Assembly (NCBI GenBank): GCA_003171235.1 | Contig: PMYM01000074.1 | Coordinates: 1 to 15,309 of the forward strand | Length of the DNA: 15,309 bases | Origin: Phycisphaerales bacterium | Lineage (GTDB): Bacteria > Planctomycetota > Phycisphaerae > SM23-33 | Direction of reading: 5' to 3' | Shown here: positions 6,180 to 12,990 of the stretch, in pieces | How the letters are laid out: the number at the start of each line of letters is the position of its first letter | Numbering within the stretch: the first letter of the stretch is position 1 | Translations under genes and position numbers: made by a program | Notes under the pieces: generated by a model | The model's database searches: none | What the model was told of the DNA's origin: nothing | What the model saw: only the letters and a program-made list of their open reading frames with translations

Positions 6180-7082
6180 TCAACCAAACCGGCCGGTGAC
6201 GTAGTCCTCGGTCTGCTTCCTGGATGGTTTGGTGAAGATCGCTCTGGTGTCACCGTACTCGATCAGTTCTCCCAGGCAGAAGAAAGCGGTGCGGTCGCTG
6301 ACCCGCGCCGCCTGCTGCATGTTGTGCGTGACGATGACGATGGTGTAGGCGTGCTTCAGCCCGGCGATGAGTTCCTCGATCTTGGCCGTGGCGATAGGGT
6401 CCAGGGCAGAACAGGGTTCGTCCATCAGCAGCACCTGCGGCTTGGTGGCCAGTGCCCGGGCGATGCACAGCCGCTGCTGTTGCCCGCCGGAAAGGGCCAA
6501 GGCCGACTTGCCCAGCGAATATTTGACCTCGTCCCAAAGGGCCGCGTCCCGCAGGCAGCTCTCCACCAGGTCATCCAGCGCCCTGCCTCGGACGCCTTGA
6601 AGGCGAGGGCCGTAGGCCACGTTGTCATAGATGCTCTTGGGGAAGGGATTGGCCTTCTGAAAGACCATGCCGACCCGCTGACGAAGGTTCACCAGGTCGA
6701 CGCGCCGGTCGTAGGCGTTGACTCCGTTGACGTATAGCGCCCCTTCGGCCCGCGCGATGGGGATCAGGTCGTTCATCCGATTGATGCTGCGGAGAAACGT
6801 GCTCTTTCCGCAGCCGCTGGGGCCGATGATAGCCGTCACCGACCGCGAGCAGATGTCCATCGTGATGTCCTTCACGCCGACCTTCTTGCCGTAGTACACG
6901 CTGAACTTCTCGGCGCGGATGATTGTCGGCAGGCACTGGCTGCGAATGTCGAAGCGTGGGACGTCGTCTTGGATGCGGATGTTGTCTGCCAACGCGATCA
7001 CCTCTGGCCTTGTGTCTCTCTTTTCATCCTGTTCGGGCAGCACCGACGTTTCTTGAGTCAGGTCCGTTGCCATAGTAGCCAT
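6180..7082 (-). CDS. pstB: Phosphate ABC transporter ATP-binding protein PstB
   Basis: PstB hydrolyses ATP on the cytoplasmic face to drive phosphate import through PstC/PstA. The protein has 300 residues: Walker A GPSGCGKST (87-95), Q-loop Q142, signature LSGGQQQR (197-204), Walker B VLLMDEP (217-223), D-loop SALD and switch His253. PstB-specific text includes RSINRMNDLIP and GMVFQKANPFPKSIYDNVAYG. It is longer than the usual 250-260 residues because of a polar N-terminal extension of about 50 residues (TDLTQETSVLPEQDEKRD). The start is ATG 7082, with AGGAGG 5 nt upstream; an ATG at 7073 is possible. It is the last pst gene, 9 bp after pstA. The phoU gene that often follows pstB is missing here. 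Confidence 0.97.
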   Translation of the reverse strand: MATMATDLTQETSVLPEQDEKRDTRPEVIALADNIRIQDDVPRFDIRSQCLPTIIRAEKFSVYYGKKVGVKDITMDICSRSVTAIIGPSGCGKSTFLRSINRMNDLIPIARAEGALYVNGVNAYDRRVDLVNLRQRVGMVFQKANPFPKSIYDNVAYGPRLQGVRGRALDDLVESCLRDAALWDEVKYSLGKSALALSGGQQQRLCIARALATKPQVLLMDEPCSALDPIATAKIEELIAGLKHAYTIVIVTHNMQQAARVSDRTAFFCLGELIEYGDTRAIFTKPSRKQTEDYVTGRFG

Positions 7083-7091
7083 CCGCGCCTC

Positions 7092-7931
7092 CTACCGTGT
7101 TCGCCGCCAGGATATCAGCAGGCGTGAGGTGATGTTGAACATGAAGACCATCGCCAGCAGCACGAACCCCGCCGCCCACGCCTGGCGGTGCCAGTCGTCA
7201 TAGGGTCCGATCGCATAGGTGAAGATCATGACCGGCAGCGAGGCCGTGGGCTTGTCGAACCCTTCGCTCCAGAAACGATTGCCGAAGCTCGTGAACAGCA
7301 GCGGGGCTGTCTCTCCGGCGACGCGGGCTATGTCGAGCATCATGCCCGAAAGGATCCCCCGCATCGCCGCCGGCACGACAACCGTCAGGATCATCTGCCA
7401 GCGCGTGGCCCCCAGGGCAAGTGCGCCTTCCCGCAGACTCGTGGGCACCTGGCGCAGAAACTCCTCGGTGCTCCGCAAGGCAATGGGAATCATCATGATC
7501 CCAAGCGCAAAACCGCCGGCCCAGGCGGAAAAGTGCCGCACTCTCAACACCACCACGGCGTAAGCGAAGATGCCGATGACGATCGACGGCACGCCGTTGA
7601 GCAGGTCCGTGACGTACCGCACGAAGAACGGAAATGTCTTTCCCCCGAATTCAGCCAGGTAAATCCCGCCCAAGAATCCGATCGGCGCGCCGACCAGGGT
7701 GGCCAACAGTAGCAGTTTCGCGCTGCCGATGATCGCGTTGGCCATGCCCCCGCCGCTCTCCCCGACGGGCGCGGGCAGCCTCGTGAAGAAGTCCCAATTC
7801 ACGTAACGTCCCCCGTTCCAGAACAGGTAACCGAAGATGAAGAACAGGACGCCCACGACCCCCAGCGCGCACATCAACGTCATGGAAAACATGACAGCGT
7901 TGGTCATTCTGCGCCACAGGAGGTTACCCAT
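7092..7931 (-). CDS. pstA: Phosphate ABC transporter permease PstA
   Basis: An inner-membrane channel subunit that pairs with PstC. The 279-residue protein has about six hydrophobic segments (roughly 15-38, 70-92, 110-130, 138-152, 190-214 and 251-273). The cytoplasmic EAA loop, LREGALALGATRWQMILTVV (166-185), contacts PstB. The GVPSIVIG segment and the RVAGETAPLLFTSFGNRFW stretch are typical of PstA. The start is the ATG at 7931, inside the end of pstC: the genes overlap by 8 nt, so they are translationally coupled. Length is normal for the family. It lies between pstC and pstB in the standard order. Confidence 0.96.
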   Translation of the reverse strand: MGNLLWRRMTNAVMFSMTLMCALGVVGVLFFIFGYLFWNGGRYVNWDFFTRLPAPVGESGGGMANAIIGSAKLLLLATLVGAPIGFLGGIYLAEFGGKTFPFFVRYVTDLLNGVPSIVIGIFAYAVVVLRVRHFSAWAGGFALGIMMIPIALRSTEEFLRQVPTSLREGALALGATRWQMILTVVVPAAMRGILSGMMLDIARVAGETAPLLFTSFGNRFWSEGFDKPTASLPVMIFTYAIGPYDDWHRQAWAAGFVLLAMVFMFNITSRLLISWRRTR

Positions 7932-8919
7932 GTTGCAGCCCTCTGGTGGTTGCCAGGATCAACAGCCGCGCCAGCCCGTTGATGACGATGGTGATGCCGA
8001 AGAGGACCAGCCCCAGTTCAATCAGCGCGCTAAGATATAGGCTGCCGGTGGCCTCCGTGAATTCGTTGGCTATCACGGCTGCGATGGTGTAGCCCGGCGC
8101 AAAGAGGGACTTGGCGATCTGTGGGGTATTGCCGATGACCATCGTCACAGCCATCGTCTCGCCTAATGCCCGTGCCAGGCCCAGGAACACCGATGCGTAG
8201 ATGCCTCGCCGGGCATGAGGCAGGACGACCTTCCACACGGTTTCCCAGTGAGTCGATCCCAGCGCATAGGATGCCTCGCGCTGTTCGACCGGAACCGCCA
8301 GCAGCACTTCCCGTGAGATCGAAACGATGAAGGGCACCACCATGATGACCAGCACGAGGCTCGCGGAAAACAGGCTTACGCCGTAGAACGAACCGCTGAA
8401 GATCGGAAGGAATCCCAACACCCTCTGCATCGGCGGGACAACCGTGCTGTTCAGCAACGGCACCAGGAGGAAAATGCCCAGCAATCCATAGATCACGCTG
8501 GGGACGGCGGCTAGCAGATCCACAAGAAAGGCCATGATGTTCGACAACCGCCGCGGCGCCATCTCGGCAAGGAAGATTGCCGTGCCAACGCCCAGTGGGG
8601 TCGCGATCAGAATCGCCAGGATGGACGTGACGACCGTTCCAAAGACAAAGGGCAGGGCGCCAAACTCACCGGAAACAGGGTTCCATTCCTGCGACGTCAG
8701 GAATCCCCAGCCCAGAGTGTGGCGCGCCTCGGCGGAATGCGCGTAGAGTTGATACACCAGGCAGCCTGTAATCACTATGATGCTGGCTGCGCAACAGAGC
8801 GTCAGGCCGTAAAACAGCGGATCCCCCAGGCGAGCCAGGAAGCCGGAAAGCCGGGTACGCAAAGGCGCACCCGGGTCCGGTGTTTTATCGGATTCAGAAA
8901 GCAGCATGCCCGTGGTCAT
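7924..8919 (-). CDS. pstC: Phosphate ABC transporter permease PstC
   Basis: The second channel subunit of the high-affinity phosphate importer. The 331-residue protein has a cytoplasmic N-terminal tail of about 35 residues and six membrane segments (about 36-58, 92-118, 129-154, 183-205, 240-262 and 297-322). The EAA loop, REASYALGSTHWETVWKVVL (214-233), docks PstB. Typical PstC text includes AAVPSVIYGLLGIF and LARALGETMAVTMVIGN. The start ATG (8919-8917) overlaps the pstS stop in an ATGA tetranucleotide, showing coupling. An internal ATG at residue 5 is an alternative. Confidence 0.96.
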   Translation of the reverse strand: MTTGMLLSESDKTPDPGAPLRTRLSGFLARLGDPLFYGLTLCCAASIIVITGCLVYQLYAHSAEARHTLGWGFLTSQEWNPVSGEFGALPFVFGTVVTSILAILIATPLGVGTAIFLAEMAPRRLSNIMAFLVDLLAAVPSVIYGLLGIFLLVPLLNSTVVPPMQRVLGFLPIFSGSFYGVSLFSASLVLVIMVVPFIVSISREVLLAVPVEQREASYALGSTHWETVWKVVLPHARRGIYASVFLGLARALGETMAVTMVIGNTPQIAKSLFAPGYTIAAVIANEFTEATGSLYLSALIELGLVLFGITIVINGLARLLILATTRGLQHG

Positions 8920-9974
8920 CCGTGGATCTTCTCGACGGCCTTCTTTTCCTTTTCCATCACTTCCTTAGGCAGAGGGGAGTATTCGAGGGCATCGGCCGCC
9001 TTCTGTCCCTCATCGAGCATCCACTTGAGGAAGTCCACAATAGCGTTACGCTTAGCGTTGTCCTTGATCTGGTCCGGCACCAGCAGCCAGGTGAAACTGG
9101 CAATGGGGTACGTGCCGTCGCCCGGTGCGTTGGTGATCGAAACACGGAAATCATCGGGCATGTCCTTGCCCGCTCCGGCAGCGGCGGCTGTGACGGACCT
9201 AAGGTTGGCCTTGATAAACTTGCCGGCTGCGTTCTGGACCGAGCCGTAAGACAGCTTGTTCTGACTCGCGTAGATCAACTCGACATAGCCGATGGAATTG
9301 GGCGTTTGCTTCACCAGCCCCGAAACGCCTTCATTGCCCTTGCCGCCCAGGCCGACGGGCCACTTGACTGATGTTCCAACGCCCACCTTCTCCTTCCAGT
9401 CCTGGCTGACCTTGGACAGAAAATCGACCCAGATATAGGTGGTGCCGCTGCCATCGGAGCGGTGCACGACCACGATGTCATTGCCCGGCAGGTTCATGTC
9501 GGGGTTTGCGCCGGCAATCGCCGGATCGTTCCACTTGGTGACGGTTCCGAGGTAGATAGCCGCCAGAACCGCCGGGGTGAACTTGAGCTCGCCAGTTACG
9601 CCGGGAATGTTATAAGTCGGGACCACGCCGCCCAGCACGGTCGGGAAGTGCAGAATATCGCAGCCGCGTTTGTCTTGGAACTCCTTGAGTTGCTGGTCGT
9701 TCATTGGGCCGTCGGTGGCACCGAAGTCCACGGTGCCTTCGGTGACCTGCTTGATGCCGCCGCCCGACCCGATCGACTGGTAGTTGATCTCGATGTCGGG
9801 ATGAAGCTTGTTGTAGGTGTCAAACCACTTGGCATACATGGGATACGGGAACGTCGCGCCGGCGCCGGTAACGGACGTTTTGTCCTTGTTTTCCTGGGTC
9901 GACTTGTTGCAGCCCGTCCCGTACAGCATCGCCGCCAACGCCAGCCAAATTACCGCCTGCCAAGTCTTTCTCAT
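8916..9974 (-). CDS. pstS: Phosphate-binding protein PstS
   Basis: The extracytoplasmic receptor that captures phosphate for PstCAB. From ATG 9974 it has 352 residues, with a signal peptide (MRKTWQAVIWLALAAMLYGT) ending at C22. The segment before C22 (GTGC) is only a loose lipobox, so it may be a lipoprotein. Phosphate-site motifs are present: TGAGATFPYPMYAKW (36-50), YQSIGSGGGIKQ (65-76), DFGATDGPM (83-91) and VVHRSDGSGTT. I chose 9974 because AAGGAG lies 8 nt upstream and the signal peptide then begins at once; an ATG at 10013 would add 13 charged residues before it. It is the first gene of the operon and faces phoB across a 263-bp gap. PhoB control is expected, given the neighbours. Confidence 0.96.
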   Translation of the reverse strand: MRKTWQAVIWLALAAMLYGTGCNKSTQENKDKTSVTGAGATFPYPMYAKWFDTYNKLHPDIEINYQSIGSGGGIKQVTEGTVDFGATDGPMNDQQLKEFQDKRGCDILHFPTVLGGVVPTYNIPGVTGELKFTPAVLAAIYLGTVTKWNDPAIAGANPDMNLPGNDIVVVHRSDGSGTTYIWVDFLSKVSQDWKEKVGVGTSVKWPVGLGGKGNEGVSGLVKQTPNSIGYVELIYASQNKLSYGSVQNAAGKFIKANLRSVTAAAAGAGKDMPDDFRVSITNAPGDGTYPIASFTWLLVPDQIKDNAKRNAIVDFLKWMLDEGQKAADALEYSPLPKEVMEKEKKAVEKIHG

Positions 9975-10041
9975 CTCATGATCTCCTTTTTTGGTTTCCG
10001 TCAGTTCTGCCACAGGCCGACCCGCGGCGCTGGACTCCAGT

Positions 10042-10070
10042 TTGACAGGCCCGGCTCAAGCGGGTGTGAA
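10042..10070 (-). promoter_or_regulatory. Candidate PhoB-binding half-sites (Pho box) upstream of pstS
   Basis: On the minus strand TTCACAC (10070-10064), TTGAGCC (10059-10053) and CTGTCAA (10048-10042) recur with an exact 11-bp period. That is the spacing of PhoB half-sites; the last one matches the E. coli CTGTCAT consensus in six of seven positions. The other two match poorly. The element lies 68 bp upstream of the pstS start, in the gap shared with phoB. Confidence 0.3.
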
Positions 10071-10200
10071 GATCGGCCTAAGCTTCCGATAATCCGCCAG
10101 ACGAGCCTCATCTACGCCTTCCTTCCACTACATTATTCCCGGGGCCTGTTAATACGGCGTATCGCCCAGGTTAAGGTTGCGCTAGTTCCGATCAGGTGCG

Positions 10201-10230
10201 TTGCGTGGCATCGAAAGCATCCTGTACAAT
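10201..10230 (+). promoter_or_regulatory. Candidate sigma70-type promoter for phoB
   Basis: TTGCGT (10201-10206), an 18-bp spacer and TACAAT (10225-10230) with a TG just before it. Transcription would start at about 10237-10238, on the phoB ATG, giving a leaderless message. phoB has no real Shine-Dalgarno sequence, which agrees. Confidence 0.45.
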
Positions 10231-10237
10231 GCAGGCA

Positions 10238-10948
10238 ATGCCAAACAAACGCATCGTGATCGTCGAAGATGAACGCGACATGGCCGACCTGGTGGCCACA
10301 AGGCTGCGGCGGGAAGGCTACAAGGTCGATGTCGCCCACGACGGGCTTGAAGGGCTTAACCTGATCCGCTCCGAGCCGCCCAACCTCGTCTTGCTCGACA
10401 TCATGCTGCCCGGCATGTCCGGCACCGAGATCGCTGCCAAGCTGCGTGACGATCCGCGCACCGGGGGCGTGCCGATAATCATGCTGACGGCCAAGAGCGA
10501 AGAGAGCGACATCGTCGTCGGCCTGAAGTTCGGCGCGGACGACTACGTGACCAAGCCCTTCAGCATGTCCGTATTGACGGCTCGAATCGACGCCTTGCTG
10601 CGACGCACAGCCTCGCCCCAGGCTCAGGCTAGCGCTTCCCTCAGGGCCGGCCCGTTGCTGATCGACCAGCATCGCTACTGTGTCGAACTCGAAGGCAAGC
10701 CGCTGGCGCTGACGTTGACGGAGTTCCGGCTCCTGGCGGCCCTGGCCATCGCCAACGGCCGCGTACTGACCCGCAACCAGTTGATAGATCAGGCGATTGG
10801 TCCGGATGTCGTCGTCACTGACCGGAACATAGACGTTCACATCACGATGCTGCGGCGCAAACTTGGCAAGGCCCGGGGGTTCGTCCAAACCGTCAGGGGT
10901 GTCGGATACAGGTTCGGCGCCGGCAAGGCTGAGGGAGGCGATCCATGA
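10238..10948 (+). CDS. phoB: Phosphate regulon response regulator PhoB (OmpR/PhoB family)
   Basis: A protein of 236 residues. The receiver domain (4-121) has the acidic pair E10-D11, phosphorylated Asp54 (LVLLDIMLPG), Thr84 (IMLTAKS) and Lys106 (YVTKPF). A linker of about 15 residues leads to a winged-helix DNA-binding domain (about 140-230) with LTLTEFRLL, the recognition helix region RNIDVHITMLRRKLG and the wing VRGVGYRF. After phosphorylation by PhoR it should activate the phosphate-starvation genes, including the divergent pstSCAB. The assignment as PhoB rather than another OmpR-type regulator rests on the pst neighbours and phoR. I chose ATG 10238 because MPNKRIVIVEDE starts the receiver fold; GTG 10196 and ATG 10229 add residues with no family support. 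Its stop overlaps phoR by ATGA. Confidence 0.93.
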   Translation: MPNKRIVIVEDERDMADLVATRLRREGYKVDVAHDGLEGLNLIRSEPPNLVLLDIMLPGMSGTEIAAKLRDDPRTGGVPIIMLTAKSEESDIVVGLKFGADDYVTKPFSMSVLTARIDALLRRTASPQAQASASLRAGPLLIDQHRYCVELEGKPLALTLTEFRLLAALAIANGRVLTRNQLIDQAIGPDVVVTDRNIDVHITMLRRKLGKARGFVQTVRGVGYRFGAGKAEGGDP

Positions 10949-12717
10949 GGCCCAGCGGCACGTTCCTCAAGCTGTTCCTGGACAACCTGCTGGTTGTGTT
11001 TGTCATCATCGCCCTGGCCGGCGCGTTCACCTATCAGCAGCTCGACGCAAACTACCAGCGGGAGACGCTCCAGAACCAGAACCGTCTGGTATCTGTCGCG
11101 ATGGAGCATTTTCAGGCGCTCTGGCCGCTGGATCAGCCGAGCGTGGATCGGATATGCAAGGACTTGCTCCACGACCCGACCATGCGCCTGACCGTCGTTG
11201 CCGCCGATGGCGCAGTCCTGGGAGACAGCGAGACCGATCCGGCGAGAATGAGCAACCATCGCACGAGCGACCGGCCCGAGGTCCTGGCGGCCCTGTCCGG
11301 CCAGCGCGGCGAAGACGCAAGGCACAGCGGGACGCTCGGTATTCCGTTCCGGTATGTGGCGCTGCCCCTGACCCACAACGGACAGGTGGTGGCGGCTGTT
11401 CGTCTGGCCGTGCCCGTCAAGGCAATAGTCGAGGGGGAAAGGTTCATACGCAACACGATTCTCGTGGCAGCCGCAATGGGCGCCGTGGGCGCGGTGTTGC
11501 TCAGTCTGCTGTCGAGCTGGATGTGGTATGCCCCGCTACGACGGATAACTCGGACCGCCAAACAAATGGCCTCCGGCGACTTGTCCTCCAAGGCGGATCT
11601 TACCGGCAGGAGCAGGCTGGCGGAACTCGCAGTGGCCCTTAATGAAACGCGGGACAACCTGGGCAAGTACCTGGGGCAGATCGCTTCGCAGCACCAGGAC
11701 TTCTCGACAGTGCTCGCCACCCTTCAGGAAGGCGTAATCGCCACAGATGTCGAAGGGAGAGTCATCCTGATGAACCGGGCCGCGGGCGATCTCCTGTCGG
11801 TCCCGCCCAAGACCGCTGTCGGCCGGTTTCTGGCGTCTGTGGTGCGATCGCTGGAAATCCTGGAGTTCCAGGAACACGCAATGGCAGACGGCACTCCCCT
11901 GCGCAAGCAATTTGAAATCGACGTTCCTGAAGGACGCCGCATCCTGGACGTCCACGCAACGAAGGTCGCGCCGGGGCCGTCCAGCATTAGTTGTCTTCTG
12001 GTGATACGTGACGTGACCGAGCTGGCGATGGCCGGCGCCATGAAGGCCCAGTTCGTCGCCAACGCCTCGCACGAGCTTCGCACCCCGCTGGCTACCATCC
12101 GGGCGGCGGTGGACTCACTGGCTTCAGCCCAACCCGGTGACAAGGACGAGTTGACGAAGCTGACCGGCGTCCTGGACCGCCATGTCACCCGGCTGGAGGA
12201 GATGACCAAGGACCTCCTGGACCTCCACATGGTCGAGTCGGCCAAGTTCCCCCTGCGATTGGAGGACATCGCTCTTGGCGACCTGGCCGACTGGACCCGG
12301 GCGCAGTTTGCCGCGCAGGCCCAGGAAAAGGGACTGGCACTGTCGGTCGCAGCCTCCTTGCCCGAGCATCACATCCGCTCGGACCGCAAGCTCCTGGAAT
12401 TGATCCTACGCAACTTAATTGACAACGCCATTAAGTTCACAGCTCCTGGCGGGCGCGTCGATTGCGGCTTTGACATGACCGACAAGGGCGTGTTCCTCCG
12501 TGTCAGCGACACCGGCTGTGGCATCAAGCCGGAAGACCAGCCGCGGGTGTTTGAGCGTTTCTACCAGAGCGACGCCGCCCGCAGCGGCGCCAGCAAGACC
12601 CGCGGCACCGGCCTGGGACTGGCCATCGTCAAGCACGCCGCGGAACGGCTGGGGGCCAAGGTCGATTTGCGAAGCGAGCCTGGCCAGGGAACGACGGTGA
12701 TAGTGAGCATTCGCTGA
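10945..12717 (+). CDS. phoR: Phosphate regulon sensor histidine kinase PhoR
   Basis: A membrane kinase of 590 residues that phosphorylates PhoB. Order: TM1 (about 9-29), an extracytoplasmic region of about 140 residues, TM2 (about 169-190), HAMP (about 192-243), PAS (about 252-360), the HisKA dimerisation domain with His377 (NASHELRTPL), and the ATPase domain with the N-box (RNLIDNAIKF, 489-498), G1 DTGCGI (522-527), the F-box (VFERFYQ) and G2 GTGLGL (555-560). E. coli PhoR has almost no periplasmic domain, whereas this one has a large one, like the longer PhoR/PhoR-like kinases of Gram-positives and other phyla. It starts within the phoB stop (ATGA overlap), so the pair is co-translated. No phoU follows; the next gene is on the other strand. 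Confidence 0.92.
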   Translation: MRPSGTFLKLFLDNLLVVFVIIALAGAFTYQQLDANYQRETLQNQNRLVSVAMEHFQALWPLDQPSVDRICKDLLHDPTMRLTVVAADGAVLGDSETDPARMSNHRTSDRPEVLAALSGQRGEDARHSGTLGIPFRYVALPLTHNGQVVAAVRLAVPVKAIVEGERFIRNTILVAAAMGAVGAVLLSLLSSWMWYAPLRRITRTAKQMASGDLSSKADLTGRSRLAELAVALNETRDNLGKYLGQIASQHQDFSTVLATLQEGVIATDVEGRVILMNRAAGDLLSVPPKTAVGRFLASVVRSLEILEFQEHAMADGTPLRKQFEIDVPEGRRILDVHATKVAPGPSSISCLLVIRDVTELAMAGAMKAQFVANASHELRTPLATIRAAVDSLASAQPGDKDELTKLTGVLDRHVTRLEEMTKDLLDLHMVESAKFPLRLEDIALGDLADWTRAQFAAQAQEKGLALSVAASLPEHHIRSDRKLLELILRNLIDNAIKFTAPGGRVDCGFDMTDKGVFLRVSDTGCGIKPEDQPRVFERFYQSDAARSGASKTRGTGLGLAIVKHAAERLGAKVDLRSEPGQGTTVIVSIR

Positions 12718-12890
12718 CATGGGGCATCAAGGTCCATACGATCCTAACGCTGATGCAATGGCTCGGGGATATTGACGGCTTTCCAGCTTTTCTATTGGAA
12801 CGAAGCTGATCGGTAATGCTGGCGTCCCCGGTTGGAACCTCTCCGATCGCGCTGACCTAAGAGTGGAACACCGCTTGCAGTAAAGAAGCT
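12718..12890. other. Gap between phoR and the nuclease unit, no clear element
   Basis: The phoR and nuclease genes converge across 12718-12990. I see no strong terminator, repeat or gene in the first 173 bp. A weak 5-bp hairpin (GCATC at 12903-12907, GATGC at 12913-12917) lies just beyond, inside the small ORF at 12891-12986. Confidence 0.4.
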
Positions 12891-12986
12891 CTAGAAACGC
12901 GGGCATCGCAGGGATGCAGTCATTTTCCGTGGGATATTCTTCGGGTCACGAACCAATTTGTCGGGCCGACGCTGCCCGCTTTGCAT
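12891..12986 (-). CDS. Possible tiny basic protein downstream of the nuclease
   Basis: A 31-residue frame begins at ATG 12986, four bases past the nuclease stop (12991-12993), with AGGA 8 nt upstream inside the nuclease end. The product (MQSGQRRPDKLVRDPKNIPR onward) is very basic and has no known motif. The position and ribosome-binding site favour a real coupled gene; the short length allows chance. Confidence 0.25.
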   Translation of the reverse strand: MQSGQRRPDKLVRDPKNIPRKMTASLRCPRF

Positions 12987-12990
12987 CGCC

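Noticed and set aside
10030..10040. CTGGA-C-TCCAG palindrome upstream of pstS
   Set aside because: Only 5-bp arms in GC-rich DNA; not distinguishable from chance and not at a promoter position I could support.
9462..10259. 265-codon plus-strand open frame antisense to pstS
   Set aside because: It is the mirror of the GC-ending codons of pstS, which has full family motifs. The protein shows no domain of its own.
10133..10888. 251-codon minus-strand open frame over phoB
   Set aside because: phoB is certain from its receiver and winged-helix motifs; the antisense frame is a by-product of its codon use.
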